Shown one piece after another: positions 8,153 to 17,642 of a stretch of 64,000 nucleotides of DNA. Numbering within the stretch: position 1 is the stretch's first letter; each line of letters begins with the position of its first letter. The stretch lies in NCBI GenBank assembly GCA_964384945.1, contig CAYLMK010000003.1, forward strand, positions 310,001 through 374,000, written 5' to 3'. The stretch is from S015-6 sp964384945 (GTDB taxonomy: Bacteria; Desulfobacterota; DSWW01). A program made the translations under genes and the position numbers. The notes under the pieces are model-generated. The model was given only the letters and a program-made list of their open reading frames with translations. It did no database searches and was not told the origin of the DNA.

Positions 8153-10075
8153 CTAGCCATCTGCTTCCCCGCTTCCCCCGCGGCCTCCGGCGCCCTTGCC
8201 GTCCCCGGCCGGCTCCTTCGCCCTCCCCCCGTCGGTCGCCGGGGCAGTCAGGGACGACTTCTGCTTGCCGCCGGAGGGCGCCGAGCTTCTCCGGTCCGCG
8301 TCCGGGAGGTCGAGGGTCCTGGACAGGTCCCTGAGTTCCTGTTTCCAATCCTCCTCCACGCGATAGGGCTCCTCCCTCTGGGAGAGGAACGCGTCCATGT
8401 CCGCCTTCTCCTGATCTCTCTTCATGGCCTTGATGCTCAGGCCGATCTTTCGTTCCCTTGGATCGAGGTGGATGATCTTCGCCTCGAGTTCTTCCCCGAC
8501 CTCGGTGAAACTCCGGATATCCTCCACCCGCTCGTCGCTCAGCTCGGATATATGGATCAGGCCCTCGATGCCCTTCTCGATCTCCAGAAAGATGCCGAAG
8601 TCGGTCACGTTCGTCACCTTTCCCTTCACCAGGTCTCCGAGTCTGTACCGGTCGGGAATCTCGTCCCACGGGTCTTTTTCCAGCTGTTTGATCCCAAGCG
8701 AGAACTTGTTGCTCTCCTCGTCGATGTTCAGAACCACGGCCTCGATCTCGTCCCCCTTCTTGTACATCTCGCTCGGGTGTTTCACCTTGTGGGTCCAGGA
8801 CAGGTCCGAGATGTGCACGAGCCCGTCGATCCCTTCCTCGATTCCGACGAAGATGCCGAAATCCGTGATGTTCCGAATCGTTCCCCGGATCCTGGATCCC
8901 TTCGGGTACTTGTCCTTGAGCAAGGCCCAGGGGTTCGGCTCCGTCTGCTTCAGGCCGAGGGAAATCCGCTGATTCTCCACATCGAGGTTCAATACCACGG
9001 CCTCCACACGATCCTGGACCGAAAGAATTTGGGAGGGATGACGGATCTTCTTGACCCAGGACATCTCGGAAATGTGAATCAAGCCTTCGATGCCCTGCTC
9101 GAGTTCCACGAAGGCGCCGTAATCGGTCAGGCTGACCACACGGCCCTCCAGCCTCGTCCCCACGGGATACTTCTGCGCCGCCTGGGTCCAGGGGTCCGGC
9201 TTGGTCTGCTTGAGCCCCAGGGACACCCGCTCCCGTTCCCGGTCGTACCGGAGGACCTTCACCTTGATCTCGTCCCCGATCGACAGAAAGTCGGAGGGAT
9301 GCCCGACCCTTCCCCAGGACATGTCGGTGATGTGGAGCAGGCCGTCCACGCCCCCCAGGTCGATAAAGGCCCCGTAATCGGTGATGTTCTTCACGATTCC
9401 ATCCAGAATGACGCCCTCTTCCATCCGCTTGAGCGTTTCCTTGCGGAGTGCGTCGCGCTCCTTCTCCAGGAGAACCCTGCGCGAGAGAACGATATTGCCT
9501 CTCTTCTTGTTGAACTTGAGGAGCTTGAACTTGAAGGTCTTGCCGATCATATCGTCGAGGTTCTTCACGGGACGCAGATCCACCTGGCTTCCCGGCAGGA
9601 AGGCGGGCACGCCGATGTCCACGGACAGGCCTCCCTTCACCCGTTGTACGATCCTGCCTTCCACAACCTTTTCCTCATTGTACGCTTCTTGGAGGTCGTC
9701 CCAGATCCTCAACTGGTCCGCCTTCTCCTTGGAAAGCCATATGACCCCCTCTTCATCTTCCATGGCCTCCACAAAGACCTTGATGGTATCCCCCACCTTC
9801 ACGGCATGGGACCCGTCCGGCCGCCTGAACTCGGCCAACGGGACTTCCCCCTCGGATTTGTAGCCAATATCCACCGTAACGGTCTCCGGCCCGATCCGAA
9901 TGACTTGCCCGACAACGACTTCACCCACCTCCACCTTTCGTCTTTCCATCGACTGATCGAGCAGTGCACCGAAATCTTCCTCGTCCTTTGCGGGGGGTGC
10001 GTTTTCTTGGGCCGAAACGACAAGCGTCTCATCTCCGGCCCCGGTTTTGCCCTCGGGCGTTGTTGATGAATTCAT
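8153..10075 (-). CDS. rpsA: 30S ribosomal protein S1
   Basis: Binds mRNA on the small subunit and helps initiate translation. 640 residues carry six S1/OB repeats, each recognisable by a pattern like NITDYGAFIDLGGVDGLLHITDMSW. The first two repeats diverge as in other S1 proteins. The acidic N-terminal extension and the charged, Gly-rich tail (ending near GGSGEADG) make it longer than the usual 550-590 residues. A 243-bp leader separates it from cmk and carries a strong promoter, so it can be expressed apart from the upstream aro genes. Confidence 0.97.
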   Translation of the reverse strand: MNSSTTPEGKTGAGDETLVVSAQENAPPAKDEEDFGALLDQSMERRKVEVGEVVVGQVIRIGPETVTVDIGYKSEGEVPLAEFRRPDGSHAVKVGDTIKVFVEAMEDEEGVIWLSKEKADQLRIWDDLQEAYNEEKVVEGRIVQRVKGGLSVDIGVPAFLPGSQVDLRPVKNLDDMIGKTFKFKLLKFNKKRGNIVLSRRVLLEKERDALRKETLKRMEEGVILDGIVKNITDYGAFIDLGGVDGLLHITDMSWGRVGHPSDFLSIGDEIKVKVLRYDRERERVSLGLKQTKPDPWTQAAQKYPVGTRLEGRVVSLTDYGAFVELEQGIEGLIHISEMSWVKKIRHPSQILSVQDRVEAVVLNLDVENQRISLGLKQTEPNPWALLKDKYPKGSRIRGTIRNITDFGIFVGIEEGIDGLVHISDLSWTHKVKHPSEMYKKGDEIEAVVLNIDEESNKFSLGIKQLEKDPWDEIPDRYRLGDLVKGKVTNVTDFGIFLEIEKGIEGLIHISELSDERVEDIRSFTEVGEELEAKIIHLDPRERKIGLSIKAMKRDQEKADMDAFLSQREEPYRVEEDWKQELRDLSRTLDLPDADRRSSAPSGGKQKSSLTAPATDGGRAKEPAGDGKGAGGRGGSGEADG

Positions 10076-10228
10076 TCCTCGTCCCTTCTCCTGCTGGTTC
10101 CATCTGTCGGCGCTGACCCTCCGGCCGCTGGCGCCTTGGGTTGCATAGTTCCCGGGGATTCTGCACGCCGGTGGGCCAACGCGAATCCCCAGCCTCTGCC
10201 GATCGATCCCACGAAAATGAATTTGTTA

Positions 10229-10257
10229 ATTATACCGGGACCTTACTAAAAGCGCAA
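10229..10257 (-). promoter_or_regulatory. Sigma-70 type promoter for rpsA
   Basis: On the minus strand TTGCGC (10257-10252) is followed after 17 bp by a perfect TATAAT (10234-10229), in an AT-rich island within high-GC sequence. It leaves an rpsA leader of about 150 nt, long enough for the autogenous control known for S1, though no conserved structure was recognised there. Confidence 0.7.
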
Positions 10258-10318
10258 GAGATGCCTCCCGGGAGGTTCGCCGCCTTGCCCGACGGACCCA
10301 TCCGTTGCGGCCCCTCCC

Positions 10319-11038
10319 TCATCCTTTCACCCCTCCCCTCTGCCCATCCTCCTGCAGAAGGCCCTTTTCCCTCAGCAGGAGAAGAATCCTCTCCAGGACC
10401 TCGCCCGGACCCAGACGGGTGGTGTCGATCACGACTGCATCCTCTGCAGGCACAAGAGGGGCCACCCGGCGCGTCGTATCCCTCCGGTCACGTTCCAGGA
10501 TCTCCTGCGCGAGCCGGGCTTGGGTCACATCGATTCCCTTCTCCCTCCATTCCAGGGACCGCCGCCTCGCCCGCTCTTCGTTGTCCGCTTCCAGAAAGAC
10601 CTTCAGGTCCGCCTCCGGCAGGACGACCGTGCCGATATCACGGCCTTCCATGACGACGCCTCCCCCTTTTCCGAGCTGGCGCTGTTTTTCGACCAGCACG
10701 GCCCGAACCTCCGGAAACCGCGACAGAAGCGAGGCCTCCTCCCCTACTCCCGGCATGCGGAGCGAGAGGGTGACGTCTTTCCCGTTCAGCCGCACGCTCC
10801 TTCCCCCCCCGGTGACGACGAACTCCAGCACCATATCTCTGCCGAGCCGGGCAAGCTGTTCAGGATCTTCGAGGGACACGGCCCGCTCCCGGGCCAGGAG
10901 CGCCACGGCGCGGTACATCGCCCCGGTATCGATGTACCGGCAGCCGATGCGGTCGGCAAGTGCCTGCGAAACCGTGCTCTTCCCCACGCCGGAAGGCCCG
11001 TCGACGGCGATGACGAGCCCTCGTCGTTTCGATCCCAT
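10319..11038 (-). CDS. cmk: Cytidylate kinase
   Basis: Phosphorylates CMP and dCMP. Walker A is IAVDGPSGVGKSTVS; the NMP-binding part has YIDTGAMYRAVAL; MEGRDIGTVV and the lid RRRSLEWREKG also match the family. 239 residues is slightly longer than usual. The ATG at 11038 is favoured because a G-rich ribosome binding site lies before it; a GTG six codons upstream is possible. The gene lies between aroA and rpsA, a conserved proteobacterial order. Confidence 0.95.
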   Translation of the reverse strand: MGSKRRGLVIAVDGPSGVGKSTVSQALADRIGCRYIDTGAMYRAVALLARERAVSLEDPEQLARLGRDMVLEFVVTGGGRSVRLNGKDVTLSLRMPGVGEEASLLSRFPEVRAVLVEKQRQLGKGGGVVMEGRDIGTVVLPEADLKVFLEADNEERARRRSLEWREKGIDVTQARLAQEILERDRRDTTRRVAPLVPAEDAVVIDTTRLGPGEVLERILLLLREKGLLQEDGQRGGVKG

Positions 11039-11068
11039 CGGTCGGTTCCCCCCCACGCATCCGCCCTT

Positions 11069-12421
11069 CTACCGCTCGACGCAGTGCGCGATCCGCTCAA
11101 GGAAGCCGGGAAACGATACGCTCATGCAGCCGCTCCCATGGACCCGGCTGGGACCCTGCGCCGCAAGGCCGGCCACGATCATGGAAAGCGCAATCCGGTG
11201 ATCCTGCCAGCCGTCCGCCTCAAAGGACTCCACCCTTGCGCGACCTTCGATCTCCAGGCCGTCCGGCCTTTCGATCACAGTCACGCCCATCCCGGTAAGG
11301 TTGGCCGCCATGGCCGCAATTCGATCCGACTCCTTGACCCGCAGCTCTTTGGCTCCGGCGATCCGCGTCCTGCCCTCCGCATAGGCGGCGGCCACACACA
11401 GGACCGGGATCTCATCGATGCAGCCCGGGACCTCTTGCGGCAGGATTTCCGTACCCCTCAAGCGGCCCGATCGGACGATCAGGTCCGCCACGGGCTCTCC
11501 GCAGACCTCGCGCGGATGGCGGATTTCCACGCATGCACCCATCCGATCGAGTACCCTCAGGAACCCCACGCGGGTCGGGTTCACACACACCCCGCGAATC
11601 TCCAGTTCCGACCGGCCCGTGATCAAGGCCCCTACGACAAGGAAAGCCGCCGAGGAAGGATCGCCGGGCACATCGATGTCCTTGGCCTCGATCCGGCCTC
11701 CCCCTCGCAGGACAACCGTGCTCCCCTCGGAGCGAACCGGCGCGCCCAGGTAGCGAAGCATGCGTTCCGTGTGATCCCGCGAGAGGTACGGCTCGGTGAC
11801 GCACGTTTCGCCCTCGAGAAAAAGGCCGGCCAGGAGCAGGGCGCTCTTGACCTGCGCGCTGGCGACCGGAGAATCGTGGCGAATCGGGGTGAGGGGCCCG
11901 CCCCGAATGGCGAGCGGGGCGAATCTTCCGTCTTCCCTTCCCCAGATGGCAGCACCCATTGTCCGCAGGGGTTTGACGACACGGTCCATGGGTCGTCGCC
12001 GCAACGAATCGTCACCGGTCAGTATCGAGAACATGGGCTGAGCGGCCAGGAGGCCGGTCAGCAGCCGAAGGGTGGTGCCGGAGTTGCCGGCGTCGAGCAC
12101 CCGGTCCGGCTCCCTCAGTGCCCCCGGCCCGTCCCCCTTCACGCGCACCACCTCCCCCTGCTCTGCGATCTCCACGCCGAGCCGCTCCAGGCACTGCCGG
12201 GTGCTTCGCACATCCTGCCCGGGAGACAGGCCCCGAATCCTCGTCGTTCCGGACGAAACAGCCCCCAGGATCAGGGAACGATGGGAAATGGACTTGTCTC
12301 CGGGAACCTCCATCGAGCCGCGAAGGCCTCTGACCGGTTCCAGGCACAGAGGCGGTTCCTCGTCCGAGGCCGAGCGCGCGGCCGGGGGCATGCTGTCTAC
12401 GGGAGGCTGTCGCAAAGGCAT
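11069..12421 (-). CDS. aroA: 3-phosphoshikimate 1-carboxyvinyltransferase (EPSP synthase)
   Basis: Sixth step of the shikimate pathway, joining PEP and shikimate-3-phosphate. PGDKSISHRSLILGA gives the N-terminal PEP-binding motif with Lys and Arg. LDAGNSGTTLRLLTGLLA, with an Ala rather than the sensitive-type Gly-Gly, and RVKESDRIAAMA also fit. 450 residues has about 35 extra N-terminal ones; the ATG at 12391 could be the true start. It follows pheA and tyrA, so the operon supplies and uses chorismate. Confidence 0.95.
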   Translation of the reverse strand: MPLRQPPVDSMPPAARSASDEEPPLCLEPVRGLRGSMEVPGDKSISHRSLILGAVSSGTTRIRGLSPGQDVRSTRQCLERLGVEIAEQGEVVRVKGDGPGALREPDRVLDAGNSGTTLRLLTGLLAAQPMFSILTGDDSLRRRPMDRVVKPLRTMGAAIWGREDGRFAPLAIRGGPLTPIRHDSPVASAQVKSALLLAGLFLEGETCVTEPYLSRDHTERMLRYLGAPVRSEGSTVVLRGGGRIEAKDIDVPGDPSSAAFLVVGALITGRSELEIRGVCVNPTRVGFLRVLDRMGACVEIRHPREVCGEPVADLIVRSGRLRGTEILPQEVPGCIDEIPVLCVAAAYAEGRTRIAGAKELRVKESDRIAAMAANLTGMGVTVIERPDGLEIEGRARVESFEADGWQDHRIALSMIVAGLAAQGPSRVHGSGCMSVSFPGFLERIAHCVER

Positions 12422-12498
12422 CTTCCTGCTTCAGGCCGTCGACCGAGTCCCGTCGGCGGCGCTGCGGGTCAAGCTCCGCGGGTTTCGGGGCGGACGTC

Positions 12499-13443
12499 TC
12501 ATGGACCGCCTCGCCTCCGGTCCCTCTTTCCTTTCATCTTGAGCAGGTCCGCTCGGGCCCGCCTGCACTGATCGAAATGGTGCTCGAGTCCGGTTCCGTT
12601 CTTTGCCGAGATCATCGTCCGGAATTCGTCCAGTGTGCGCGAAAAGGAGTCCACGGCCTCCAACAAGGCGTCCCGGTTCATCCGACAGATGTCTCTCCAC
12701 ATCTCCGGGTGGCTGGAGGCGATGCGCGTGAAGTCGAGGAATCCCCCTGCGGAGAAGCCGGCGAGATTGCCCCCCTTCCGATCCTCCCTGTACACGGTGT
12801 GCACCAGGGCGTACGCCACGATGTGCGGCAGGTGGCTGACGAAGCCCATGACCCTGTCGTGGTCCTGCCGGTCCATGAGCACGACATTCGCTCCGGCCTT
12901 CTCCCAGAGTCTGCGGACCCGTCGCAAGGCCTTCGGGTCCGTCCGCTCCGTGGGGGTGAGGATGGTCTTGCGATCGGTGAACAGAGAGGCGAAGCTCGCC
13001 TCCACACCGGAATTCTCGGTGCCGGCGATCGGATGCCCCCCGACGAAAAGACCCGGCCGTGGAAGCGCCCTCTCCGCCGCTTCCACGATCGCACCCTTCA
13101 CGCTTCCCACGTCGGTCAGAAGCGTTTCGTCTCCGCACAAAGGAGCGATTCTCGGAAGCAACTCGACAATGCCCTCGACCGGGGTGGCCAGCACCACCAG
13201 TTCGGCGCCTCGGATCCCCTTCCTCCAGTCGGTCTCCAGGACGTCGATGACGCCCAGCTCGAGCGCCTTGCGGAGGTTCGCCTGCCCCCTCCCGAGCCCG
13301 ACGACCCGGGAGACGAGCCCCTTTTCCTTGCACACCCGCGCAAGCGAGCCCCCGATCAGGCCGACGCCGACGACCGCCATCGTGTCGAAAAGCGGGGCGG
13401 ATGCGTTCTTCGCCGGCTTTCGCTCCGGTTTGGATCGACTCAT
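12499..13443 (-). CDS. tyrA: Prephenate dehydrogenase
   Basis: Oxidative decarboxylation of prephenate to 4-hydroxyphenylpyruvate for tyrosine. The Rossmann motif VVGVGLIGGSLA is near residue 22, followed by LVVLATPVEG, LLTDVGSVKG, VGGHPIAGTENSGVEAS with the catalytic His, and SHLPHIVAYAL. No ACT domain follows, so this form of feedback control is not seen. The ATG overlaps the pheA stop (ATGA); upstream in-frame Met codons lie inside pheA. A Lys-rich leader of about 20 residues precedes the domain. Confidence 0.95.
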   Translation of the reverse strand: MSRSKPERKPAKNASAPLFDTMAVVGVGLIGGSLARVCKEKGLVSRVVGLGRGQANLRKALELGVIDVLETDWRKGIRGAELVVLATPVEGIVELLPRIAPLCGDETLLTDVGSVKGAIVEAAERALPRPGLFVGGHPIAGTENSGVEASFASLFTDRKTILTPTERTDPKALRRVRRLWEKAGANVVLMDRQDHDRVMGFVSHLPHIVAYALVHTVYREDRKGGNLAGFSAGGFLDFTRIASSHPEMWRDICRMNRDALLEAVDSFSRTLDEFRTMISAKNGTGLEHHFDQCRRARADLLKMKGKRDRRRGGP

Positions 13444-14642
13444 GAGGACGCGCTCCTTCCGATGCGGACCGTTTCCCCGGAGTCGGCCTGGAGTCCCTGC
13501 GGGTAGGAACCGAGCAGTTTCAGTTCGCTGCATGTCTCCCCGAAGGCCTCGAGGGCGGCAACCAGCCTCGCGTCCGTCTTGTGGCCCTCGAGGTCGAGGA
13601 AGAAGATGTAATCCCACGCCTTTCCCTTGTGCGGCCTCGACTCGATCTTGGTCAGGTTCACTCCATGCTCCGCGAACGGCCTCAGGGCATTGTACAGAGC
13701 GCCCGCGTTGTCCTTCAGGGAGAACATCAGCGAGGTCTTGTCGCGTCCCGTGGGCGCTTCGTCCTTCTTCCCGATCACCAGAAACCTCGTGTAGTTGTGC
13801 GGCATGTCCTGGATCCTCTTTTCCAGAACGTTCAGGTCGTAGAGCTTGGCCGCGTAACTGCTTGCCACCGCCCCGCTGTGGGGCTCCGTGGAGGCGATTT
13901 CAGCGGCCTTGGCCGTGCTGGGCACGTCGATGATCTCGGCCCCCTCGAGATGGTCCTCGAGCCACTTCCTGCACTGGGCCAGGGCGTGCGGATGGGAATA
14001 GACGCGGCGGATATCGGCCAGTCTCTCCGATCGGGACAGAAGATCCAGGCTGATTTCGATCATGATCTCTTTGGAGATCTTCACGTCGCATTCCATGAAC
14101 AGGTCGAGCGTGTGGGCGATCACGCCCTCGGTCGAATTCTCGACCGGGATCACGCCGTAGTCCACGCGTTCGCGCTCCACACCTTCGAAGACGCTCCGGA
14201 TGTTCTTCTCCGGGATGAACTGGCTCGATCGGCCGAAGTACTGCAGGCAGGCGAGGTGGGTGAACGTTGCGCGCGGCCCGAGAAACGAGACCTTGAGCGG
14301 CTTTTCCAGCGAAAGGGAGGCAGACATGATCTCACGGAACACCGCCCGCAGGGCTTCGTTGGGAAAGGGTCCCTGGTTCTTCGCGGCCAGCCTCTCGAAT
14401 ATCTCCCGTTCTCTCTCCGAAGAATAAAATTCGAGGTTGCGCCTCGCCTTCGCCCTGCCGATCTCGATGGCGAGTCCGGCCCGCTTGTTGAGGAGTTCGA
14501 GGATTACGTCATCGATCCCGTCGATCTCCTGCCTGAGCAAACGAATATCGCCGTCGTCGGAAGGACTCTTCTTCTTGGTTCGCCCCTGCTTCGGCGGGTT
14601 CTGCAAAGCCTGTTTCTTCTTTTTTTTCAGTTCTTTAGCCAT
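13440..14642 (-). CDS. pheA: Bifunctional chorismate mutase/prephenate dehydratase (P-protein)
   Basis: Converts chorismate to prephenate and then phenylpyruvate. After a Lys-rich leader there is an AroQ-type mutase (about residues 32-115: RLLRQEIDGID, LLNKRAGLAIEIGRAKA). Then comes the dehydratase (VSFLGPRATFTHLA, VIPVENSTEGVIAHT, ending VIGKKDEAPTG). The ACT regulatory domain has GALYNALRPFAEHGVNLTKIESRP, matching the GALV/ESRP sites for phenylalanine feedback. First gene of the pheA-tyrA-aroA-cmk run, with a promoter 60 bp upstream. Confidence 0.96.
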   Translation of the reverse strand: MAKELKKKKKQALQNPPKQGRTKKKSPSDDGDIRLLRQEIDGIDDVILELLNKRAGLAIEIGRAKARRNLEFYSSEREREIFERLAAKNQGPFPNEALRAVFREIMSASLSLEKPLKVSFLGPRATFTHLACLQYFGRSSQFIPEKNIRSVFEGVERERVDYGVIPVENSTEGVIAHTLDLFMECDVKISKEIMIEISLDLLSRSERLADIRRVYSHPHALAQCRKWLEDHLEGAEIIDVPSTAKAAEIASTEPHSGAVASSYAAKLYDLNVLEKRIQDMPHNYTRFLVIGKKDEAPTGRDKTSLMFSLKDNAGALYNALRPFAEHGVNLTKIESRPHKGKAWDYIFFLDLEGHKTDARLVAALEAFGETCSELKLLGSYPQGLQADSGETVRIGRSASS

Positions 14643-14702
14643 TATATCGAGAATAAAGGTTAGGTTTTGGCCGGCACCCCTTCCCGGAAAAACGCTAGAG
14701 AA

Positions 14703-14730
14703 ATTATATGGATACGATTTCGAAAATCAA
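14703..14730 (-). promoter_or_regulatory. Sigma-70 type promoter for the pheA operon
   Basis: Minus-strand TTGATT (14730-14725), a 16-bp spacer and a perfect TATAAT (14708-14703), about 60 bp before the pheA start. No attenuator-like Phe-codon leader or tandem hairpin was seen. Confidence 0.6.
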
Positions 14731-14801
14731 GCGAGTTCTGAACGAAACCCCCTCCGCTTAAAGTGATTTCTCCGGGATTGCGCATTTTCACCAAACAACT
14801 T

Positions 14802-15728
14802 TTACATCCTTCCCAGAAATCCTCGAATTGTATCGAGGATTCCCTCGGGGTCGGACGCGGCATCCCACCACTGCACTGTTTCCTGGTTGCGAAACCAGGT
14901 GAATTGCCGCTTGGCATACCTGCGGGTGTCTCGCTTGAAAAGTCGGACCGCCTCGGAGAGCCCCAGGTCACCCTCGAGAACCCTGGTCATGTGGCGGTAT
15001 CCCAGGCTCCGCATGGACGGCAGGTCCGGCGTATATCCTTTCGCCATGAGCCCTTCCACTTCTCTCAAGAGCCCTTGGCGGACCATCCCGTCGATCCGCG
15101 CGTCGACCCTCTCGAAGAGGCGCTTCCGGTCCATGGTCAGTCCGATGACCAGGGCCCGGTAGCGGTCTTCACGAAACCCGTGCTCTCTCTGTAACTCGGC
15201 AATGCTCTTGCCTGTGCGCAGAAAGACCTCGACGGCCCTCTGGGCGCGCACCTTGTCATGAGGATGGATACGCCTGGATGCCTCCGGGTCGAGCGAGGCG
15301 AGCATCCGGTGCGGATCGTCGCCGAGCGCTCCGTACTGCCGGAGCCTCTGCTCCCATTTCTGGGGTCTCTCACGGGTCGGGTCGTCGAACAGCCCGTGCA
15401 GCAGGACCTTCACATACAGGCCCGTTCCCCCGACGATCATCGGGACTGCGCCACGGCCGCGGATTTCTTCGATTGCGCGGTCCGCTTCCTCGCGGAATCG
15501 GATCGCGTGAAACGAATCGTCCGGATCCACGATATCGATCACATGGTGGACGACCCGCCGCCGCTCTTCGGCGGAAGGCTTGCTCGTTCCGATGTCCATG
15601 CCCCGGTAGATTTGCATCGAATCCGCGCTCACGATCTCCGCATCGAGCTCGGGGGCCAGCCGCATGGCCAGGGAAGATTTCCCCACGGCCGTCGGCCCCA
15701 CGATCACGACGATCTTCCCGGGGTCCAT
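14802..15728 (-). CDS. miaA: tRNA dimethylallyltransferase
   Basis: Adds a dimethylallyl group to A37 of tRNAs reading UNN codons. Walker A VGPTAVGKSSLAM, the DSMQIYRGMDIGTSKP loop, HHVIDIVDPDDSF, GGTGLYVKVLLHG and RRYAKRQFTWFRN define the family. 308 residues is typical. The ATG at 15728 follows AAGG and lies 11 bp after the mutL stop, as in the usual mutL-miaA order. The longer frame runs into mutL and is discarded. No hfq follows. Confidence 0.96.
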   Translation of the reverse strand: MDPGKIVVIVGPTAVGKSSLAMRLAPELDAEIVSADSMQIYRGMDIGTSKPSAEERRRVVHHVIDIVDPDDSFHAIRFREEADRAIEEIRGRGAVPMIVGGTGLYVKVLLHGLFDDPTRERPQKWEQRLRQYGALGDDPHRMLASLDPEASRRIHPHDKVRAQRAVEVFLRTGKSIAELQREHGFREDRYRALVIGLTMDRKRLFERVDARIDGMVRQGLLREVEGLMAKGYTPDLPSMRSLGYRHMTRVLEGDLGLSEAVRLFKRDTRRYAKRQFTWFRNQETVQWWDAASDPEGILDTIRGFLGRM

Positions 15729-15739
15729 GGCGGAGGCCT

Positions 15740-17551
15740 TCAGCTTCTGTGGAATTTCTTCTCGATTTCCTGGAGAGACCAGGAGATCATGACGGGCCGT
15801 CCGTGGGGACAGCTCAGAAGTCCCGGCCTTGCATCGAGCTGCTCGAGCAGGGCCTCTATCTCCTGCCGCTCCAGTGTGCGGCCCGCACGGATGACCGAGT
15901 GGCAGGCGATTCGGGCGAGCACGTTCGTTCGAAGAAGGTCGAGCCGCTTCGTCGCCTCCAGTTCGATGAGCTCCTCGGCCACATCCTGAAGGAGCCGCGC
16001 GGGATCGGTCGGGCCGAGCATCGCCGGCAGCGCCTTGACGACGAAGCTTCTCCCTCCGTAAAACTCCGCTTCCAGGCCGCACTCCGACAGCAAGTCGATA
16101 TGCCGCCGGAGGCACTCTGCCTCGCGGAGGGGCAGATCCGCCACCTGGGGAGCCACAACGGGCTGCCGGGGCACCCCCTCGGCCGCGCAGGCCTCCTGGA
16201 GTCTTTCAAAGACGACTCTTTCGTGGGCCGCGTGCTGGTCGATCAGCACGAGGCGATCGCGGTACTCGCATGCGAGGTAGGTGCCCCGGTACTGTCCGAT
16301 GATGCGGAACATCGAGAAGAGGCGATCGTCCGCAGGCCCCTCTGCCAGGCTCTCTGCTTCTGCGACGCCAGGACGGCGCGAAGGGCGGATCACCTCGCGC
16401 AACCCGTTTTTTGCAAGGGCTGCGGAGGGCCCGGCCTCAGCGTAGGCCCTCTGTTCGGCGGGCGCATCCGCGGGGACTTGCGGAGCCGGGCGGCATCCTG
16501 CGCCCGGCCCGCCTGTCGAGAGAGCGGGCTCGTCGGCCTGCAGGCCCGGCCACTGGCGCCGCCACGGGACGCCGCGAACCGCCTCCGAAAGGGCGGCAAG
16601 AAGCAGGTCGCGCACGAGCTGCGGACGGGAGAAATGAACCTCGAGCTTGGCGGGGTGCACGTTGACGTCCACCTCTTCCGGCGGAACCCGGAAGAACAAC
16701 ACGGCGACGGGAAAACGCTCCTTGGGCAGCAGCCCCTGGTAGGCGGCCCGAACCGCCCTCTGAATCTGCACATCGCGAACCGGCCTCCCGTTCACGAAGA
16801 GAAACATGCCCCGGGAGGTGATCCGGTTCATCTCGGAAGGCCCTGCGAGGCCCTCCACCCGATAGGCGCCCTGCCCCCCCGATACGCGGGAGAGCCCCTC
16901 GCTCACCTCCCAGCCGAAGATCTGGGCAACCCGCCGTCGCAGATCTTCGGCCCGGGGCGCGTTGAGCCAGATGCTCCCGGATCGCTTCAGTTGGAACGAC
17001 ACATCGGCGCGCGAAAGGGCAAGTCGGGTGAAGGTGTCCAGGATGTGCCCTGCCTCGGTCTGCTTCGACCGAAGGAACTTCAGCCGCGCCGGGGTCTTTC
17101 GAAACAGGTTGCGCACGATGACCCGCGTTCCTCGGGGCATTCCCACCTCTTGGCAGAGCGACTCGCCCCCCTCCTTCCAACGCACCCGCGTTCCCAGGGC
17201 CGCATCCTCCGTCCTGGTTTCGATCTCCATGTCGGCAATCGCCGCGATGCTGGGCAGCGCCTCCCCTCGAAACCCCAGGGAGGCGATCCGGAACAAATCC
17301 TCATAAGAGGAAATCTTGCTCGTTGCGTGCCGCTGGAGGGCGAGCGGGACCTCTTCCGGACGCATGCCCGTGCCGTCGTCGACCACCTCCAGGTAATCGA
17401 CCGCCTCCTTGCCCACAACCACCAAGACGTTCCCGGCCTGGGCGTCCAGGGCATTTTCGACAAGCTCCTTGACCACGGACGCCGGTCTTTCCACCACCTC
17501 GCCGGCCGCGATCTTCTCCCTCAGATCAAGAGGAAGCACCCTGATCGGCAT
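15740..17551 (-). CDS. mutL: DNA mismatch repair protein MutL
   Basis: Couples MutS mismatch recognition to strand removal. The GHKL ATPase has AAGEVVERPASVVKELVENALDA (Asn-box type), DDGTGM, ATSKI and GFRGEAL. The C-terminal domain keeps the latent endonuclease metal motif DQHAAHERVVFE, and CPHGRP near the end. That predicts a nicking MutL, as in bacteria lacking MutH, and no mutH is in view. A Pro/Ala-rich linker of about 100 residues joins the domains. 603 residues. Confidence 0.97.
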   Translation of the reverse strand: MPIRVLPLDLREKIAAGEVVERPASVVKELVENALDAQAGNVLVVVGKEAVDYLEVVDDGTGMRPEEVPLALQRHATSKISSYEDLFRIASLGFRGEALPSIAAIADMEIETRTEDAALGTRVRWKEGGESLCQEVGMPRGTRVIVRNLFRKTPARLKFLRSKQTEAGHILDTFTRLALSRADVSFQLKRSGSIWLNAPRAEDLRRRVAQIFGWEVSEGLSRVSGGQGAYRVEGLAGPSEMNRITSRGMFLFVNGRPVRDVQIQRAVRAAYQGLLPKERFPVAVLFFRVPPEEVDVNVHPAKLEVHFSRPQLVRDLLLAALSEAVRGVPWRRQWPGLQADEPALSTGGPGAGCRPAPQVPADAPAEQRAYAEAGPSAALAKNGLREVIRPSRRPGVAEAESLAEGPADDRLFSMFRIIGQYRGTYLACEYRDRLVLIDQHAAHERVVFERLQEACAAEGVPRQPVVAPQVADLPLREAECLRRHIDLLSECGLEAEFYGGRSFVVKALPAMLGPTDPARLLQDVAEELIELEATKRLDLLRTNVLARIACHSVIRAGRTLERQEIEALLEQLDARPGLLSCPHGRPVMISWSLQEIEKKFHRS

Positions 17552-17617
17552 GGTTCACCTTCTTGCTGCCCCTGACCTAACGCGCCATCCCTTGCACCCA
17601 ATACCTATCTCCAGCCG

Positions 17618-17642
17618 CGATCGGCCCCGCTAGGGCCGATCG
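17618..17642. repeat. Perfect 10-bp inverted repeat over the stop codon of the downstream-facing gene
   Basis: CGATCGGCCC, a 5-base loop CGCTA, then GGGCCGATCG. The UAG stop of the thymidylate synthase-like gene lies at the loop edge. The hairpin would fold in the minus-strand mRNA just before mutL but has no following U run on that strand. It may be a processing or attenuation hairpin, not a classical terminator. Confidence 0.6.

Noticed and set aside
8468..10066. Long plus-strand ORF opposite rpsA
   Set aside because: Composition is that of an antisense shadow of the repeated S1 domains.
12031..12421. Possible frameshift at the aroA N-terminus
   Set aside because: The frame is continuous; the extra N-terminal residues are explained by an alternative ATG at 12391.
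15278..17575. 765-codon plus-strand ORF opposite mutL and miaA
   Set aside because: Arg/Pro-rich antisense frame; mutL and miaA on the other strand have complete family motifs.
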